DNA of 64,000 nucleotides from an uncultured Collinsella sp. (lineage in GTDB: Bacteria; Actinomycetota; Coriobacteriia; Coriobacteriales; Coriobacteriaceae). The DNA lies in contig CAJLPX010000010.1 in assembly GCA_905208635.1 (NCBI GenBank), positions 13,775 to 77,774 on the forward strand. The letters are read 5' to 3'. This document shows positions 42,367 through 50,842 of the stretch, piece after piece (within the stretch, counting starts at the first letter, position 1; every line of letters starts with the position of its first letter). The notes under the pieces are model-generated. The model worked only from the letters and a program-made list of their open reading frames with translations, searched no databases and was not told the DNA's origin. A program made the position numbers and the translations under genes.

Positions 42367-44397
42367 CTACAGCTCGTTGGCCGCGTGATACGCCGTGCGG
42401 ATGGCGCTCGCAATATCGGCGGTGCGCTCGCCCGAGCAGTCGCCCACGCAGGTCACGGGCACCGTCACGCCGTCCAGGTCAAACGCGTTGGCCTTGGAGC
42501 CCACGGCCATCACCACGTAATCGCAGGCGATCTTCACCGGCTCCTCGGCGCCGTCCTCGGTGGTGCGAACGGCCTCCACGCCCTCGTCGGTAATGGCGGT
42601 CAGGCGGGTCTTAACGTGCTGCTCCACGTTGTGCTCGGCAAAGTCGCTCATAATCAGCGGCAGAATGGTCTCGGACTCGCCCGCGGCAATCTTGTCGAGC
42701 ATCTCCACAATCGCCACCTCGCAGCCGTGCTGCAGCAGGTACTCGGCAGTCTCGGTGCCCACCAGGCCACCGCCAATGACGGCGACGCGGCCCGTAAGCT
42801 CCACCTTGCCGGCCAGCACATCCCAGCTCGAGACGACCTTCTCCGAGTCGGCGCCCGGAACGGGGATGACCACGTCGTGCGCGCCCACGGCCACAATCGC
42901 GGCGTCGGCGGCGTTGAGGTCCTCAGCGGTAGCGGCATGGTTGAGCTCAACCTTCACGCCCAGGCCCGGCAGAATCTTCTCGTAGTACTCGACCGAGCGC
43001 ATGATCTCGTCCTTGCGCGGAGGCGCGGCCGCCAGCACAATCTGGCCGCCCAGATGATCGCTCGCCTCGTAGACGGTCACGTCGTAGCCGCGCTTGGCCG
43101 CCACGCGCGCGGCCTCCAGGCCGGCGATACCGGCGCCCACCACGGCGATCTTCTTGTCGCCCTCGCCCGGCTTAATGGCGACGGTCGCCTCGTCACCGTT
43201 CTCGGCATTGAGCACGCACGAGATGTACTTGCGGTTTTGAATCGCGTCGACGCAGCCCTTGTTGCAGTTGAGGCACTCGCGGATGGGCTCACCCGTAGCG
43301 GCCTTCAGTGCAATGTCGGGGTCGCACATGAGCGAGCGGCCGTAAGCGATGATATCGGCGGCGCCGTCTTCCAGAATCTTCTCGCCGGCCTCGACCGAGA
43401 CAACACGGCCGACGGTTGCCACCGGCACGGAGACCAGGGCCTTGACGCGCTCTGCCACGGGCAGCGTCCAGTTGTAGGGCATGGCGCCCATGGGCGGAAT
43501 GGTGTCGCCCATGTTGCCGGTGTGGTTGGCCTGTGCAACCTGGATCATATCGATGCCCGCACCCTCGAGCAGCTTGGCAAACTCGCAGGCCTCGTCGGGC
43601 TGCAGGCCGCCCTTGCCGCGCGGCGTGCCGTCGGGGTTCTCCATGATCACGGGGAGCTTGTACTCCACCATCAGCTGCGGTGCGGCTTCCTTAATGGCGG
43701 CGACAACCTCCAGCGCGTAGCGGACGCGGTTCTCGAACGAGCCACCGTACTCGTCCGTGCGCTTGTTGAGGATCGCGGAGCACAGCGAACCCACCAGACG
43801 GTCGCCGTGGACCTCGATGGCGTCGATGCCAGCCTGCTGCGCGCGGGCGGCCGAGGCGGCGATGGCTTCCTTGATCTGGGTGAGCTGCTCCACGCTCGCC
43901 TCGTTCACAAAGTGCTGCATGTCGTGGTGCAGCTTGGCGTAGGCCTGCTTGCGAATCTCGTTGGACTCGGCCATCTTGGCGGCAAAGGTCTCCTCGTCGC
44001 CGGCGGCCTTGGCCTCCTGCGCGGCCTTGGCGGCGGCCATGGAGCCCATGACCATGCGGCCGACGCCGGGGACGTCGTACTCGGGGTGGAACAGCTGCAG
44101 CGCGACCTTGGCGCCGTGCTTGTGGACGGCGTCGGCCAGGGCCTTAAACGTGGGGATCTGAACGTCGGTCGCCAGCTTGGGCGTGGGGCTTGCGGTCATG
44201 ACGGGAGCGACGTCGCCGATGACGATGTAGCTCACGCCGCCACGGGCCAGACGCTCGTAAAAAGCCAGGCTGCGCTCGCCAATGGAACCGTCGCGCTCCT
44301 CGTAGCCGGTGGTAAGCGGCGGGAACATAATGCGGTTCTTGAGCTCAAGGGGGCCAACCGTAATGGGCTGGAGCAGCTTGGATGCAGGTGCGGTCAT
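42367..44397 (-). CDS. NADH:flavin oxidoreductase / enoate reductase-like Fe-S flavoprotein
   Basis: 676 residues from ATG 44397. Residues about 5-370 form an old-yellow-enzyme TIM barrel binding FMN. A [4Fe-4S] motif CLNCNKGCVDAIQNRKYISC (about 375-395) follows, then an FAD/NAD(P) module (about 415-670) with two dinucleotide folds, VVGAGIAGLEAARVA and VIGGGLVGTETAEYL. The layout is that of 2,4-dienoyl-CoA reductase, enoate reductase and bile-acid BaiCD/BaiH proteins, which reduce conjugated double bonds with NAD(P)H. In gut Coriobacteriia such enzymes use diverse dietary or host compounds. An insertion of about 50 Ala/Glu/Lys-rich residues (about 120-170) interrupts the barrel. It is monocistronic, and the substrate is unknown. 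Confidence 0.85.
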   Translation of the reverse strand: MTAPASKLLQPITVGPLELKNRIMFPPLTTGYEERDGSIGERSLAFYERLARGGVSYIVIGDVAPVMTASPTPKLATDVQIPTFKALADAVHKHGAKVALQLFHPEYDVPGVGRMVMGSMAAAKAAQEAKAAGDEETFAAKMAESNEIRKQAYAKLHHDMQHFVNEASVEQLTQIKEAIAASAARAQQAGIDAIEVHGDRLVGSLCSAILNKRTDEYGGSFENRVRYALEVVAAIKEAAPQLMVEYKLPVIMENPDGTPRGKGGLQPDEACEFAKLLEGAGIDMIQVAQANHTGNMGDTIPPMGAMPYNWTLPVAERVKALVSVPVATVGRVVSVEAGEKILEDGAADIIAYGRSLMCDPDIALKAATGEPIRECLNCNKGCVDAIQNRKYISCVLNAENGDEATVAIKPGEGDKKIAVVGAGIAGLEAARVAAKRGYDVTVYEASDHLGGQIVLAAAPPRKDEIMRSVEYYEKILPGLGVKVELNHAATAEDLNAADAAIVAVGAHDVVIPVPGADSEKVVSSWDVLAGKVELTGRVAVIGGGLVGTETAEYLLQHGCEVAIVEMLDKIAAGESETILPLIMSDFAEHNVEQHVKTRLTAITDEGVEAVRTTEDGAEEPVKIACDYVVMAVGSKANAFDLDGVTVPVTCVGDCSGERTADIASAIRTAYHAANEL

Positions 44398-44538
44398 GGA
44401 CATTCCTCTCTTGTAGGCGCGGCGGCGATGATGCCGCGTAGTTGTCTAGAGGATATGGCATGGGAGCACAGTGGCGCAACGGAAATCGGCAGACAGCAGG
44501 TAGCGGCAGGTGGATGGGGCGGGGCGGCCCGTCGGTTT

Positions 44539-44756
44539 GTCTCAATCTGTAACAGTTAGGCCCTATTTTGCCGAGCAACTGTTACAGATTGAGACGAACC
44601 AATCTAGCCTGCCGAAAGATCTAGATCTGTAACAGTTACTCAGTAAAAACCGTCCCTCGTGTTACAGATTTAGACAAACGAAGACCGTCCTGCCGAAACA
44701 TCTCAATCTGTAACACCTAGCCGCCCAAATCGGGTCTAGATGTTACAGATCGAGAT
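44539..44756. repeat. Three-hairpin array family D, copy 1
   Basis: Three inverted repeats (44539-44595, 44620-44675, 44700-44756), each about 57 bp with arms like TCTCAATCTGTAACAG, recur every 80-81 bp. The spacers share CCTGCCGAAA. Loops differ. The same array occurs at 63551-63767. Confidence 0.85.
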
Positions 44757-44844
44757 TTTGTTTGAGAGGCCGAGAATTGGACCGAAAACACGGTCCCGGA
44801 ATAACAAAAAAGCTCGCCGGGTAGGCCGACGAGCTGCAAGTTCT

Positions 44845-44921
44845 TGGTCGCGGGGGCAGGATTTGAACCTACGACCTCCGGGTTATGAGCCCGGCGAGCT
44901 ACCAGACTGCTCCACCCCGCA
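44845..44921 (-). tRNA. Initiator tRNA-fMet (CAT anticodon)
   Basis: A complete cloverleaf with encoded CCA. The anticodon stem CCGGG/CCCGG closes the loop CTCATAA, giving three G:C pairs next to the anticodon. The D stem has the A11:U24 pair (GAGC/GCTC). Both features define initiator rather than elongator tRNA-Met. The first acceptor pair is U1:G72, a weak pair where initiators usually have an unpaired C1/A72. Confidence 0.93.
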
Positions 44922-45117
44922 ATGTCTGGGCGCCTCATGTGCGCAAGAAAGAATATTACGCGGGAGTTCGGTAAACGGCAAGGAAAATCTCGTAGAGCAT
45001 AATTCCTTCATATTTAAACCCCTCAGCCCCTATCACCGTAAACGAATCGCAGCCGAGCGCCGTCGACGGCACGTATACAATGGTGCGCGTCCTTTTATGC
45101 CAACACCGGGAGTAGAC

Positions 45118-45891
45118 ATGCTGCTCGCTATCGATATGGGAAATACGCAGACGGCCATGGGCCTGTTTGACGGAGACGAGCTGGTGCAGTCGTGGCGTAT
45201 GCCCACCGATCGCTCCTATACCGCCGACGAGATCCACGTGCGCCTGATGGGTTTCTTTAAGATGTACGGCCTCTCGCTCGATGCGGTTGACGCGATCGCC
45301 TTTGCGGGCGTGGTGCCGCAGCTCTCGCGCGAGTGGCACGCCGTAGCCGACCGCATTGCCGCGGACGCCATCGTCATCGGGCCGCAGACGGCCGCCGTGA
45401 CCAAGCTGCGCGCGGCGCGCCCCCAGGCCGTGGGCGCCGACCGCGTCGCCAACGCCGTTGCGGCCGAGACTTTCTACGGCGCGCCGGCAATCGTGGTGGA
45501 CTTTGGCACCGCGACCAATATCGACGTCATCGATGAGGACGGTTATTACATTGGCGGGGCGATTGCGCCGGGCATCCGCATCTCCATGGACGCGCTTGCC
45601 GCCCGTGCCGCCAAGCTCGCCAGCGTGCCGCTCGAGGCGCCCGAGCACGCCATCGGTCGCGACACCGAAGAGTGCATCAAGGTCGGCGCCGTGGTGGGCG
45701 CTGCCGCCATGGCCGAGGGCCTGGTCGCGCGCATGAAGCGCGAGCTGGGCCGCGACGATGCCACCGTTATCGCCACGGGCGGTCTCGCCGGCATCGTCGC
45801 CGATTCGACCGATGCCTTCGACGTGGTAGACGGCCAACTCACCATCAAGGGCATCTGCGAAATCTACCGCCGCATGCAGGAGCTGGGGTAA
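45118..45891 (+). CDS. coaX: Type III pantothenate kinase
   Basis: 257 residues, the usual CoaX size. The ASKHA-fold signatures are present: the N-terminal DMGNTQTAMG phosphate loop, GADRVANAVAA, VVDFGTATNIDVI and GGAIAPGIRISMDAL. It phosphorylates pantothenate, the first step of coenzyme A synthesis. ATG 45118 is chosen because the fold begins there and GGGAG lies seven bases upstream; TATACAAT (45074-45081) could be the -10 box. It lies close to, but opposite, a BirA-like gene; birA and coaX often neighbour each other. Confidence 0.93.
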   Translation: MLLAIDMGNTQTAMGLFDGDELVQSWRMPTDRSYTADEIHVRLMGFFKMYGLSLDAVDAIAFAGVVPQLSREWHAVADRIAADAIVIGPQTAAVTKLRAARPQAVGADRVANAVAAETFYGAPAIVVDFGTATNIDVIDEDGYYIGGAIAPGIRISMDALAARAAKLASVPLEAPEHAIGRDTEECIKVGAVVGAAAMAEGLVARMKRELGRDDATVIATGGLAGIVADSTDAFDVVDGQLTIKGICEIYRRMQELG

Positions 45892-45950
45892 GGCAGGGGC
45901 TTAAGTCGAGCACGCCCGATGCCACAGTCCCCGCAAACGTTCGCCAAGCC

Positions 45951-45990
45951 TATTCCTCAAAAACGAAAATTTTTCAGTTTTGAGGAATAG
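45951..45990. repeat. 40-bp palindrome family F, copy 1
   Basis: TATTCCTCAAAAACGAAAAT then TTTTCAGTTTTGAGGAATAG. Nearly fully self-complementary, with an AT-rich centre. It ends eight bases from the DUF4143 gene stop. Confidence 0.8.
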
Positions 45991-45998
45991 GCTTTCTG

Positions 45999-47195
45999 CT
46001 ACGCCTCGCCGCACAGCCACCTCGCCAAGTCCACGATCTGCACCCCATCGCGGTCCGTGGCCTCATGATGCGTGCGGGCGAGAATCATCTTGGGATACGC
46101 ATCGCCAATGCTCAGCAGTGGCGAAATCTCGCGTTCAAATGTCTTATCCGAGCTGATGTCGTCGCTCACCTGAATGTAGAGTTTCTCGCTCCGCTTGATT
46201 GCTACAAAGTCTATTTCCTTTTTATAGAGCACGCCGACGTATACCTCGTATCCGCGACGCAGTAGCTCGATTGCCACCATGTTCTCGTATACGCGTCCCC
46301 AATCCATATCACGTGTACCAAGAAGCGCATATTTAAACGCATGGTCCGCCAGATAGTACTTCTCGCCGCTCTTAAGGTATTTTTTGCCGCGAATGTCGTA
46401 CCGACGAACTTTATAGAAGGCAAACGCATCGCACAGGTACCCCATGTACGTGCCGACCGTCTTGTTCGTAATCTTTAGCCCATCCGCATTTAATGCATCA
46501 GTAATGTTGCGTGCCGACGTAATGTTGGAAACGTTGTCCATCATGTAATCGGCAATGCGCAGCAGCGCCGATTCGTTTCTCACGTTATGCCGGTGCACGA
46601 TATCTCTCACAATGAGCGTCTTGAAGACGTTGGAGAGATATTGATAGCGCTGCTCCTGCAGTGGATAAGGGTAAGAGCCGGACATACCGCCGGTTCTCGC
46701 GTACTCATCGAAGTCGCGGTCGACCTCGCCCTCGTCGCCATAGAGACGATACTCCTCAAACGAGAATGGGAAAACCTCGATCTCGAACGTACGCCCCGTA
46801 AAGAGCGTCGACAGATCGCTCGACAGCAAAAAGGCATTCGATCCGGTAATGAATATGTCGTACTGCTCGGATGCGTGAAGGCTATTGATCGCACGCTCAA
46901 AACCGTCGCACATCTGAACTTCATCGATAAGCAGAAAGTTTTGTTTGCCGGACACTCGATGCTCTTTTACATAGGCGAGCAGCGCGTGATACTCGAGCAG
47001 GTTCTCGAACTCATCGAGGTTGTAGTTGATATGGATGACATTCGAATTGGACAGATGTGCCTCCACGTAATCGCGGAGGGCCTCGAGCAATTTTGATTTA
47101 CCGCTACGACGGATGCCCGTGATGACCTTGATGTCCGGCACGCCAATAAGACTCGTCAACGTGTCCATATATGACGTTCTATTGATGAGTTTCAT
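45999..47195 (-). CDS. AAA ATPase of the DUF4143 type
   Basis: 398 residues. An N-terminal AAA_14 ATPase domain (about 15-200) has Walker A TGIRRSGKS, Walker B FLLIDEVQ and sensor-1-like ITGSNAFLLS. Then a winged-helix-like region and a C-terminal DUF4143 domain (about 210-370) with a PD-(D/E)XK-like KKEIDFVAIKRSEKLYIQVS stretch. Codon use is visibly more AT-rich than neighbours, suggesting recent acquisition. These proteins occur in variable numbers in gut bacteria and their role (possibly in DNA or mobile-element biology) is unknown. The gene is bracketed by three copies of a 40-bp palindrome. ATG 47195 is supported by GAGG upstream. Confidence 0.85.
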   Translation of the reverse strand: MKLINRTSYMDTLTSLIGVPDIKVITGIRRSGKSKLLEALRDYVEAHLSNSNVIHINYNLDEFENLLEYHALLAYVKEHRVSGKQNFLLIDEVQMCDGFERAINSLHASEQYDIFITGSNAFLLSSDLSTLFTGRTFEIEVFPFSFEEYRLYGDEGEVDRDFDEYARTGGMSGSYPYPLQEQRYQYLSNVFKTLIVRDIVHRHNVRNESALLRIADYMMDNVSNITSARNITDALNADGLKITNKTVGTYMGYLCDAFAFYKVRRYDIRGKKYLKSGEKYYLADHAFKYALLGTRDMDWGRVYENMVAIELLRRGYEVYVGVLYKKEIDFVAIKRSEKLYIQVSDDISSDKTFEREISPLLSIGDAYPKMILARTHHEATDRDGVQIVDLARWLCGEA

Positions 47196-47221
47196 CGGGG
47201 CCTCCTCGCGGTCTTTTATCG

Positions 47222-47262
47222 CTATTCCTCAAAAATGAAAAATTTTCAGTTTTGAGGAATAG
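47222..47262. repeat. Palindrome family F, copy 2
   Basis: CTATTCCTCAAAAATGAAAA then ATTTTCAGTTTTGAGGAATAG without the last base repeated; lies 26 bp upstream of the DUF4143 start. Confidence 0.8.
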
Positions 47263-47307
47263 GCTCTATAGCGAATATACCTCGCGAAAGACCGAGCTGT
47301 CTTAATC

Positions 47308-47348
47308 CTATTCCTCAAAAACGAAAATTTTTCAGTTTTGAGGAATAG
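47308..47348. repeat. Palindrome family F, copy 3
   Basis: Same as copy 1 over 40 bases (CTATTCCTCAAAAACGAAAA..), 45 bp beyond copy 2. Confidence 0.8.
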
Positions 47349-47447
47349 GGCGCTGGCAACCCATTCACCAGATAGGCGAAACCCTCCCCGGCACAGGCCG
47401 AAGAGGGCTTCGTTGTCATCGTTATCTTTGAGCGCGGGCGCCTCGCG

Positions 47448-48149
47448 TTACAGTCCGCGAATCCGTACGGCCTCGGGCGGAAACTCCTGCTCGCCGGCAT
47501 CGGTCTTGATGGTCGCGCGGCCCCAGATGTCCAGGCCCGCAAACACACCGACTGCGAGCGGCAAGCCGTTGGGCGACACCGCCGCGACCTGACGACCCAG
47601 CAGTGGCACCATGTCAAAGTACTCGCCCAGCACCGGAGCCAGCGGGCCGGCAGCGCCCTGCGGCGTGTTGGCGGCAACCGCCCAGGCGTCAACGCGGGTC
47701 AGCACAGCGGCGGCCAATGCCTCGATCAGCGCCTCATCTGCCATATCCACGCCAAGCTCACCCAGCGCCGCACGCTCAATATCAACCGTCACCGCGGCAA
47801 ACATGCCCGCAGCACCGGCACCGCCGTTGACGGCGACGCGCGCGAACGACGCCTCAAACGCGGGCGCGCCGCACACGATATTGCTCGGCCACTCAATGCC
47901 TACCTTGCCGGCAAGGCCCAGGCCCGGCGTCGAAGCCGTGCCCACGAGCGCGTCCATCATGCCCATCGCGGCCACAAACGGCAGGCCGTGGAAGGCATGC
48001 ATGTTCACATCGGGGCGCACAACCAGCGAAAACGTCAGCGAAGCATCGCCCACGCTCCACGCGCACCAGCCCGCGGACACGCCCTCGCGGCCCGCGTCAC
48101 GCGCCGCGTCGAGCTCGGTACCGGCGACAACAGCATTCATCTCGATCAT
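47448..48149 (-). CDS. Biotin protein ligase-like protein, catalytic motifs degenerate
   Basis: 233 residues with the biotin/lipoate ligase fold pattern: SLTFSLVVRP, KVGIEWPSNIVCG (for KWPNDV) and a C-terminal SH3-like domain (LLGRQVAAVSPNGLPLAVGVF). The Gly/Arg-rich GRGRxGR adenylate loop that should precede SLTFSL is deleted, and the KLAGIL-type Lys segment is replaced by FEASFARV. Catalysis by the normal biotinyl-AMP route is therefore doubtful. The ATG follows the FolP-FolK stop directly (TAGATG), so the two are co-translated. It may be a divergent ligase, a regulator, or a relic; another BirA presumably exists elsewhere. Confidence 0.6.
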   Translation of the reverse strand: MIEMNAVVAGTELDAARDAGREGVSAGWCAWSVGDASLTFSLVVRPDVNMHAFHGLPFVAAMGMMDALVGTASTPGLGLAGKVGIEWPSNIVCGAPAFEASFARVAVNGGAGAAGMFAAVTVDIERAALGELGVDMADEALIEALAAAVLTRVDAWAVAANTPQGAAGPLAPVLGEYFDMVPLLGRQVAAVSPNGLPLAVGVFAGLDIWGRATIKTDAGEQEFPPEAVRIRGL

Positions 48150-49880
48150 CTACATACGCCCCAATTCGCCCACGATATGGCCCACGCGATCCTCGGGTTC
48201 CTTGACCTCGACACCGTTATAGCGGAAGAACCGCGCCGGGTCGTGCATCAGGTCCTCGAGCGGCACCAGCACAAAGTCACGCTCGCCGATCAGCGGATGC
48301 GGCAGGCGCAGCTTTTTGCCGCCGTGGGTCTCGCCGTCCATCCACAGCAGGTCCAAGTCGATGGTGCGCGGACCGTTGGCCTTGGCCTTTTTGGAGCGGT
48401 CGCGACCCAGCTCGGCCTCGATCTTCATGAGCTCGTCGAGCAGCACCAACGGCGCCAGCTCGGTCTTAATCTCGATGACGGCGTTGGCAAACGCGTCCTG
48501 GCGCGTCTCGTAGGCCGGCTCGCTCTCGTAGATCTTGGAGGAGTTGGACACGCAGGTGAGTGGAATCTCGGCGATCATGTCGCGTGCGGCGCGGATGTTG
48601 TCACAGCGATGCCCCAGGTTGGAGCCCACGGCCACAAACGCGCGGCGCGGCTGCGGCTTGGCAACCGCCCAGTAGCCGTTCAGGAACTGCGCAAAGCCCG
48701 CGGCGTCGTGCACGCGCACGATGTTGGCACCGGCCTGGATGGCGCCCAGGCACACGCCAAACGTAGCGGCATCGCGCTCGGCGGCCTCGGTCACGCCCGA
48801 GACGGCGCCCACAAAGCGCTTGCGCGATACGGCGCACATGAGCGGATAGCCCAGTGACGCCATCTTGGCAGTCTCGCGCTGGATGACGATGTCCTCGTTG
48901 GCCGTCTTGCCAAAGCCCGGACCGGGATCGATGCAGATGCGGTCGCGCGACACGCCGGCGTGGATGAGCGCGCGGGCCTGGTCGGACAGAAAGCCCATGA
49001 CGCGGCGCATGATGGGCGCCGAATCGGGCAGGGTGAAGCGGCGGAGCTGCGAGGTGGGCACGTAGGCCTCCTCGCGGCGGGCGCTGCGGCGCATCATGGC
49101 CGCCAGGTGATCATTGGGCTCCGGAGCGGCCTCGGTGGCCTCGGGCGCGGGCGCGACGGTCTCGGCAGCAGCAGCCTGCTCGGCGGCCGGCGTCTCCTGC
49201 TCGCTTGCAGGCTCGGTCGCGGGCTCAGGTTCGCCAAACGGCAACGAGGGCTGCACCACGCCGCCCGGAAGCTTGGCCTCCGGCTTAGGCTCGCCCAGCA
49301 ACTTGCCGCGACGGAGACGGGCCGGCTTCTCGGCCTCGCGCGCGGCCTCGGCAGCCGCTTCGCGTGCCTTCTCGGCAACAAACGCCGCTGCCGAGGTATC
49401 GAGCTGCACCGTTGCGTGCGTGCGCGCGGGCGCGGCGACCTCGCCGGCATGCATCACGATGACGCCGCAGGTGCTCGTCTTAACAAACTCGACCATCTTG
49501 GGGTCGGTGAAGCCGGTCACGTCGTTGACGATCGAGGCGCCGCAGCGCACGGCCGCCTTGGCAACCGCCACATGACGCGTGTCAATCGAGACGATGGCGC
49601 CCTCTTTGGCCAGCGCGCGCACCACGGGCAGCACGCGGCGCGCTTCCTCATCGGGATTGACCGGGGTAAAGCCGGGGCGCGTGGACTCACCGCCCACGTC
49701 GATGATGTCGGCGCCGGCGTCGAGCATCGCCAGGCCATACTCGATCGCGGCATCCGGGTCGAAGTGCTCCCCGCCATCGCTAAACGAATCGGGCGTCACG
49801 TTGAGGACGCCCATGATGCGCGGGCGGTCAAAGCTGAGCTCATACTTTCCGCACCGCCATGTCTTGCTGTCGTTCGCCAT
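48150..49880 (-). CDS. Bifunctional dihydropteroate synthase / HPPK (FolP-FolK fusion)
   Basis: 576 residues from ATG 49880 (AGGAGG upstream). Residues about 1-405 are dihydropteroate synthase: MGVLNVTPDSFSDGG, DVGGESTRPG, SIDTRH, IVNDVTGF, ICIDPGPGFGKT and SRKRFVG. About 150 disordered Ala/Glu/Pro residues (about 150-300) are inserted after VIVMHAGE. Residues about 415-576 are HPPK: FVAVGSNLG, SKIYESEPA, GPRTIDLDLLW and LPHPLIGERDFVL. Together they perform the two steps from hydroxymethyl-dihydropterin to dihydropteroate. The FolP-first order and the large insert are unusual. No other folate genes are adjacent. Confidence 0.9.
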   Translation of the reverse strand: MANDSKTWRCGKYELSFDRPRIMGVLNVTPDSFSDGGEHFDPDAAIEYGLAMLDAGADIIDVGGESTRPGFTPVNPDEEARRVLPVVRALAKEGAIVSIDTRHVAVAKAAVRCGASIVNDVTGFTDPKMVEFVKTSTCGVIVMHAGEVAAPARTHATVQLDTSAAAFVAEKAREAAAEAAREAEKPARLRRGKLLGEPKPEAKLPGGVVQPSLPFGEPEPATEPASEQETPAAEQAAAAETVAPAPEATEAAPEPNDHLAAMMRRSARREEAYVPTSQLRRFTLPDSAPIMRRVMGFLSDQARALIHAGVSRDRICIDPGPGFGKTANEDIVIQRETAKMASLGYPLMCAVSRKRFVGAVSGVTEAAERDAATFGVCLGAIQAGANIVRVHDAAGFAQFLNGYWAVAKPQPRRAFVAVGSNLGHRCDNIRAARDMIAEIPLTCVSNSSKIYESEPAYETRQDAFANAVIEIKTELAPLVLLDELMKIEAELGRDRSKKAKANGPRTIDLDLLWMDGETHGGKKLRLPHPLIGERDFVLVPLEDLMHDPARFFRYNGVEVKEPEDRVGHIVGELGRM

Positions 49881-49975
49881 GAACATCCTCCTAAAATGCC
49901 CACGCCGCCGAGCTTGGGGAGCTGGCGGCGGGGTCGCTTTGCACTCAGTCTTTCTATTGTATCCGCGCACGCGGG

Positions 49976-50728
49976 CTAGAACGCAAACGCGGCCGCGATG
50001 TCGCAAGAAATCAGCAGGTCGGCATTTGCATCCTGATCGGTAGGCGCCAAATTGCAAATGGCCAGCGTATCGCCGGTAAAGTAACGCGTAAGGCCCGCCG
50101 CCGGATACACCACGAGCGAGGTCCCACCCACAATGAGGGCATCGGCCGCGGCGATGGCGGCAACGGCACCGGTCAACACATGCTCGTCGAGCGGCTCTTC
50201 GTAGAGCACCACATCGGGCTTGATGCGACCACCGCACGCAGGGCACACGGGCACGCCCGCGGCGTCCTCGTGCTCGCGCGAGCAAATCCACTCGGCGCTA
50301 TAGACCGCGCCGCACGACTGACAAATGTTGCGATGGACCGATCCGTGCAACTCAAACACGCGCTGCGAGCCCGCCATCTGATGCAAGCCGTCGATGTTTT
50401 GCGTCACCACGGCATCAAGCTTGCCGACGCGCTCCAGCTCGGCCAGCTTGGTGTGGCAGCGGTTGGGCTTAGCGTTAAGCGCAATCATCTTGGTTCGGTA
50501 AAAGTCGAAGAACTCCGCCGGATGTGTCTCGTAAAAGCTGTGCGACAGCATGCTCTCGGGCGGATAGGCAAACTGCTGGTGATACAGGCCGTCCACGCTG
50601 CGAAAATCGGGAATGCCGCTTGCCGTGGAAACACCAGCGCCGCCAAAGAACACCACGTGCTCGTGGGTATTGAACAGCTCCGCCAGCGCGGCGGAGGCCT
50701 GCTTGGGATCTGTTATCGCTTGCGTCAT
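49976..50728 (-). CDS. cobB: Sirtuin NAD-dependent protein deacylase
   Basis: 250 residues. Sir2 motifs in order: GGAGVSTASGIPDFRS (NAD loop), TQNIDGLHQ, the catalytic His in FELHGSVH, the zinc cysteines CQSC and CPAC, and GGTSLVVYPAAGL. It removes acetyl or other acyl groups from lysine with NAD consumption, probably tuning central metabolic enzymes. Start ATG 50728 has GGAGGACA at the right distance; further upstream the frame has no support. It is divergent from exonuclease III. Confidence 0.92.
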   Translation of the reverse strand: MTQAITDPKQASAALAELFNTHEHVVFFGGAGVSTASGIPDFRSVDGLYHQQFAYPPESMLSHSFYETHPAEFFDFYRTKMIALNAKPNRCHTKLAELERVGKLDAVVTQNIDGLHQMAGSQRVFELHGSVHRNICQSCGAVYSAEWICSREHEDAAGVPVCPACGGRIKPDVVLYEEPLDEHVLTGAVAAIAAADALIVGGTSLVVYPAAGLTRYFTGDTLAICNLAPTDQDANADLLISCDIAAAFAF

Positions 50729-50842
50729 GTTTGTCCTCCGTCCATGTTGGTCGGGGCGGCCGCGATTGCGCCGTCGTCCGCGGGGCCCGCCCCGCCCCTG
50801 TTGCGCTAATCTTAAGCCTGCCAACCCCGTCGAAAGGACACC

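Noticed and set aside
44539..44756. CRISPR array
   Set aside because: Only three units; each is itself an inverted repeat with variable loops, spacers are similar rather than unique, and no cas genes are near.
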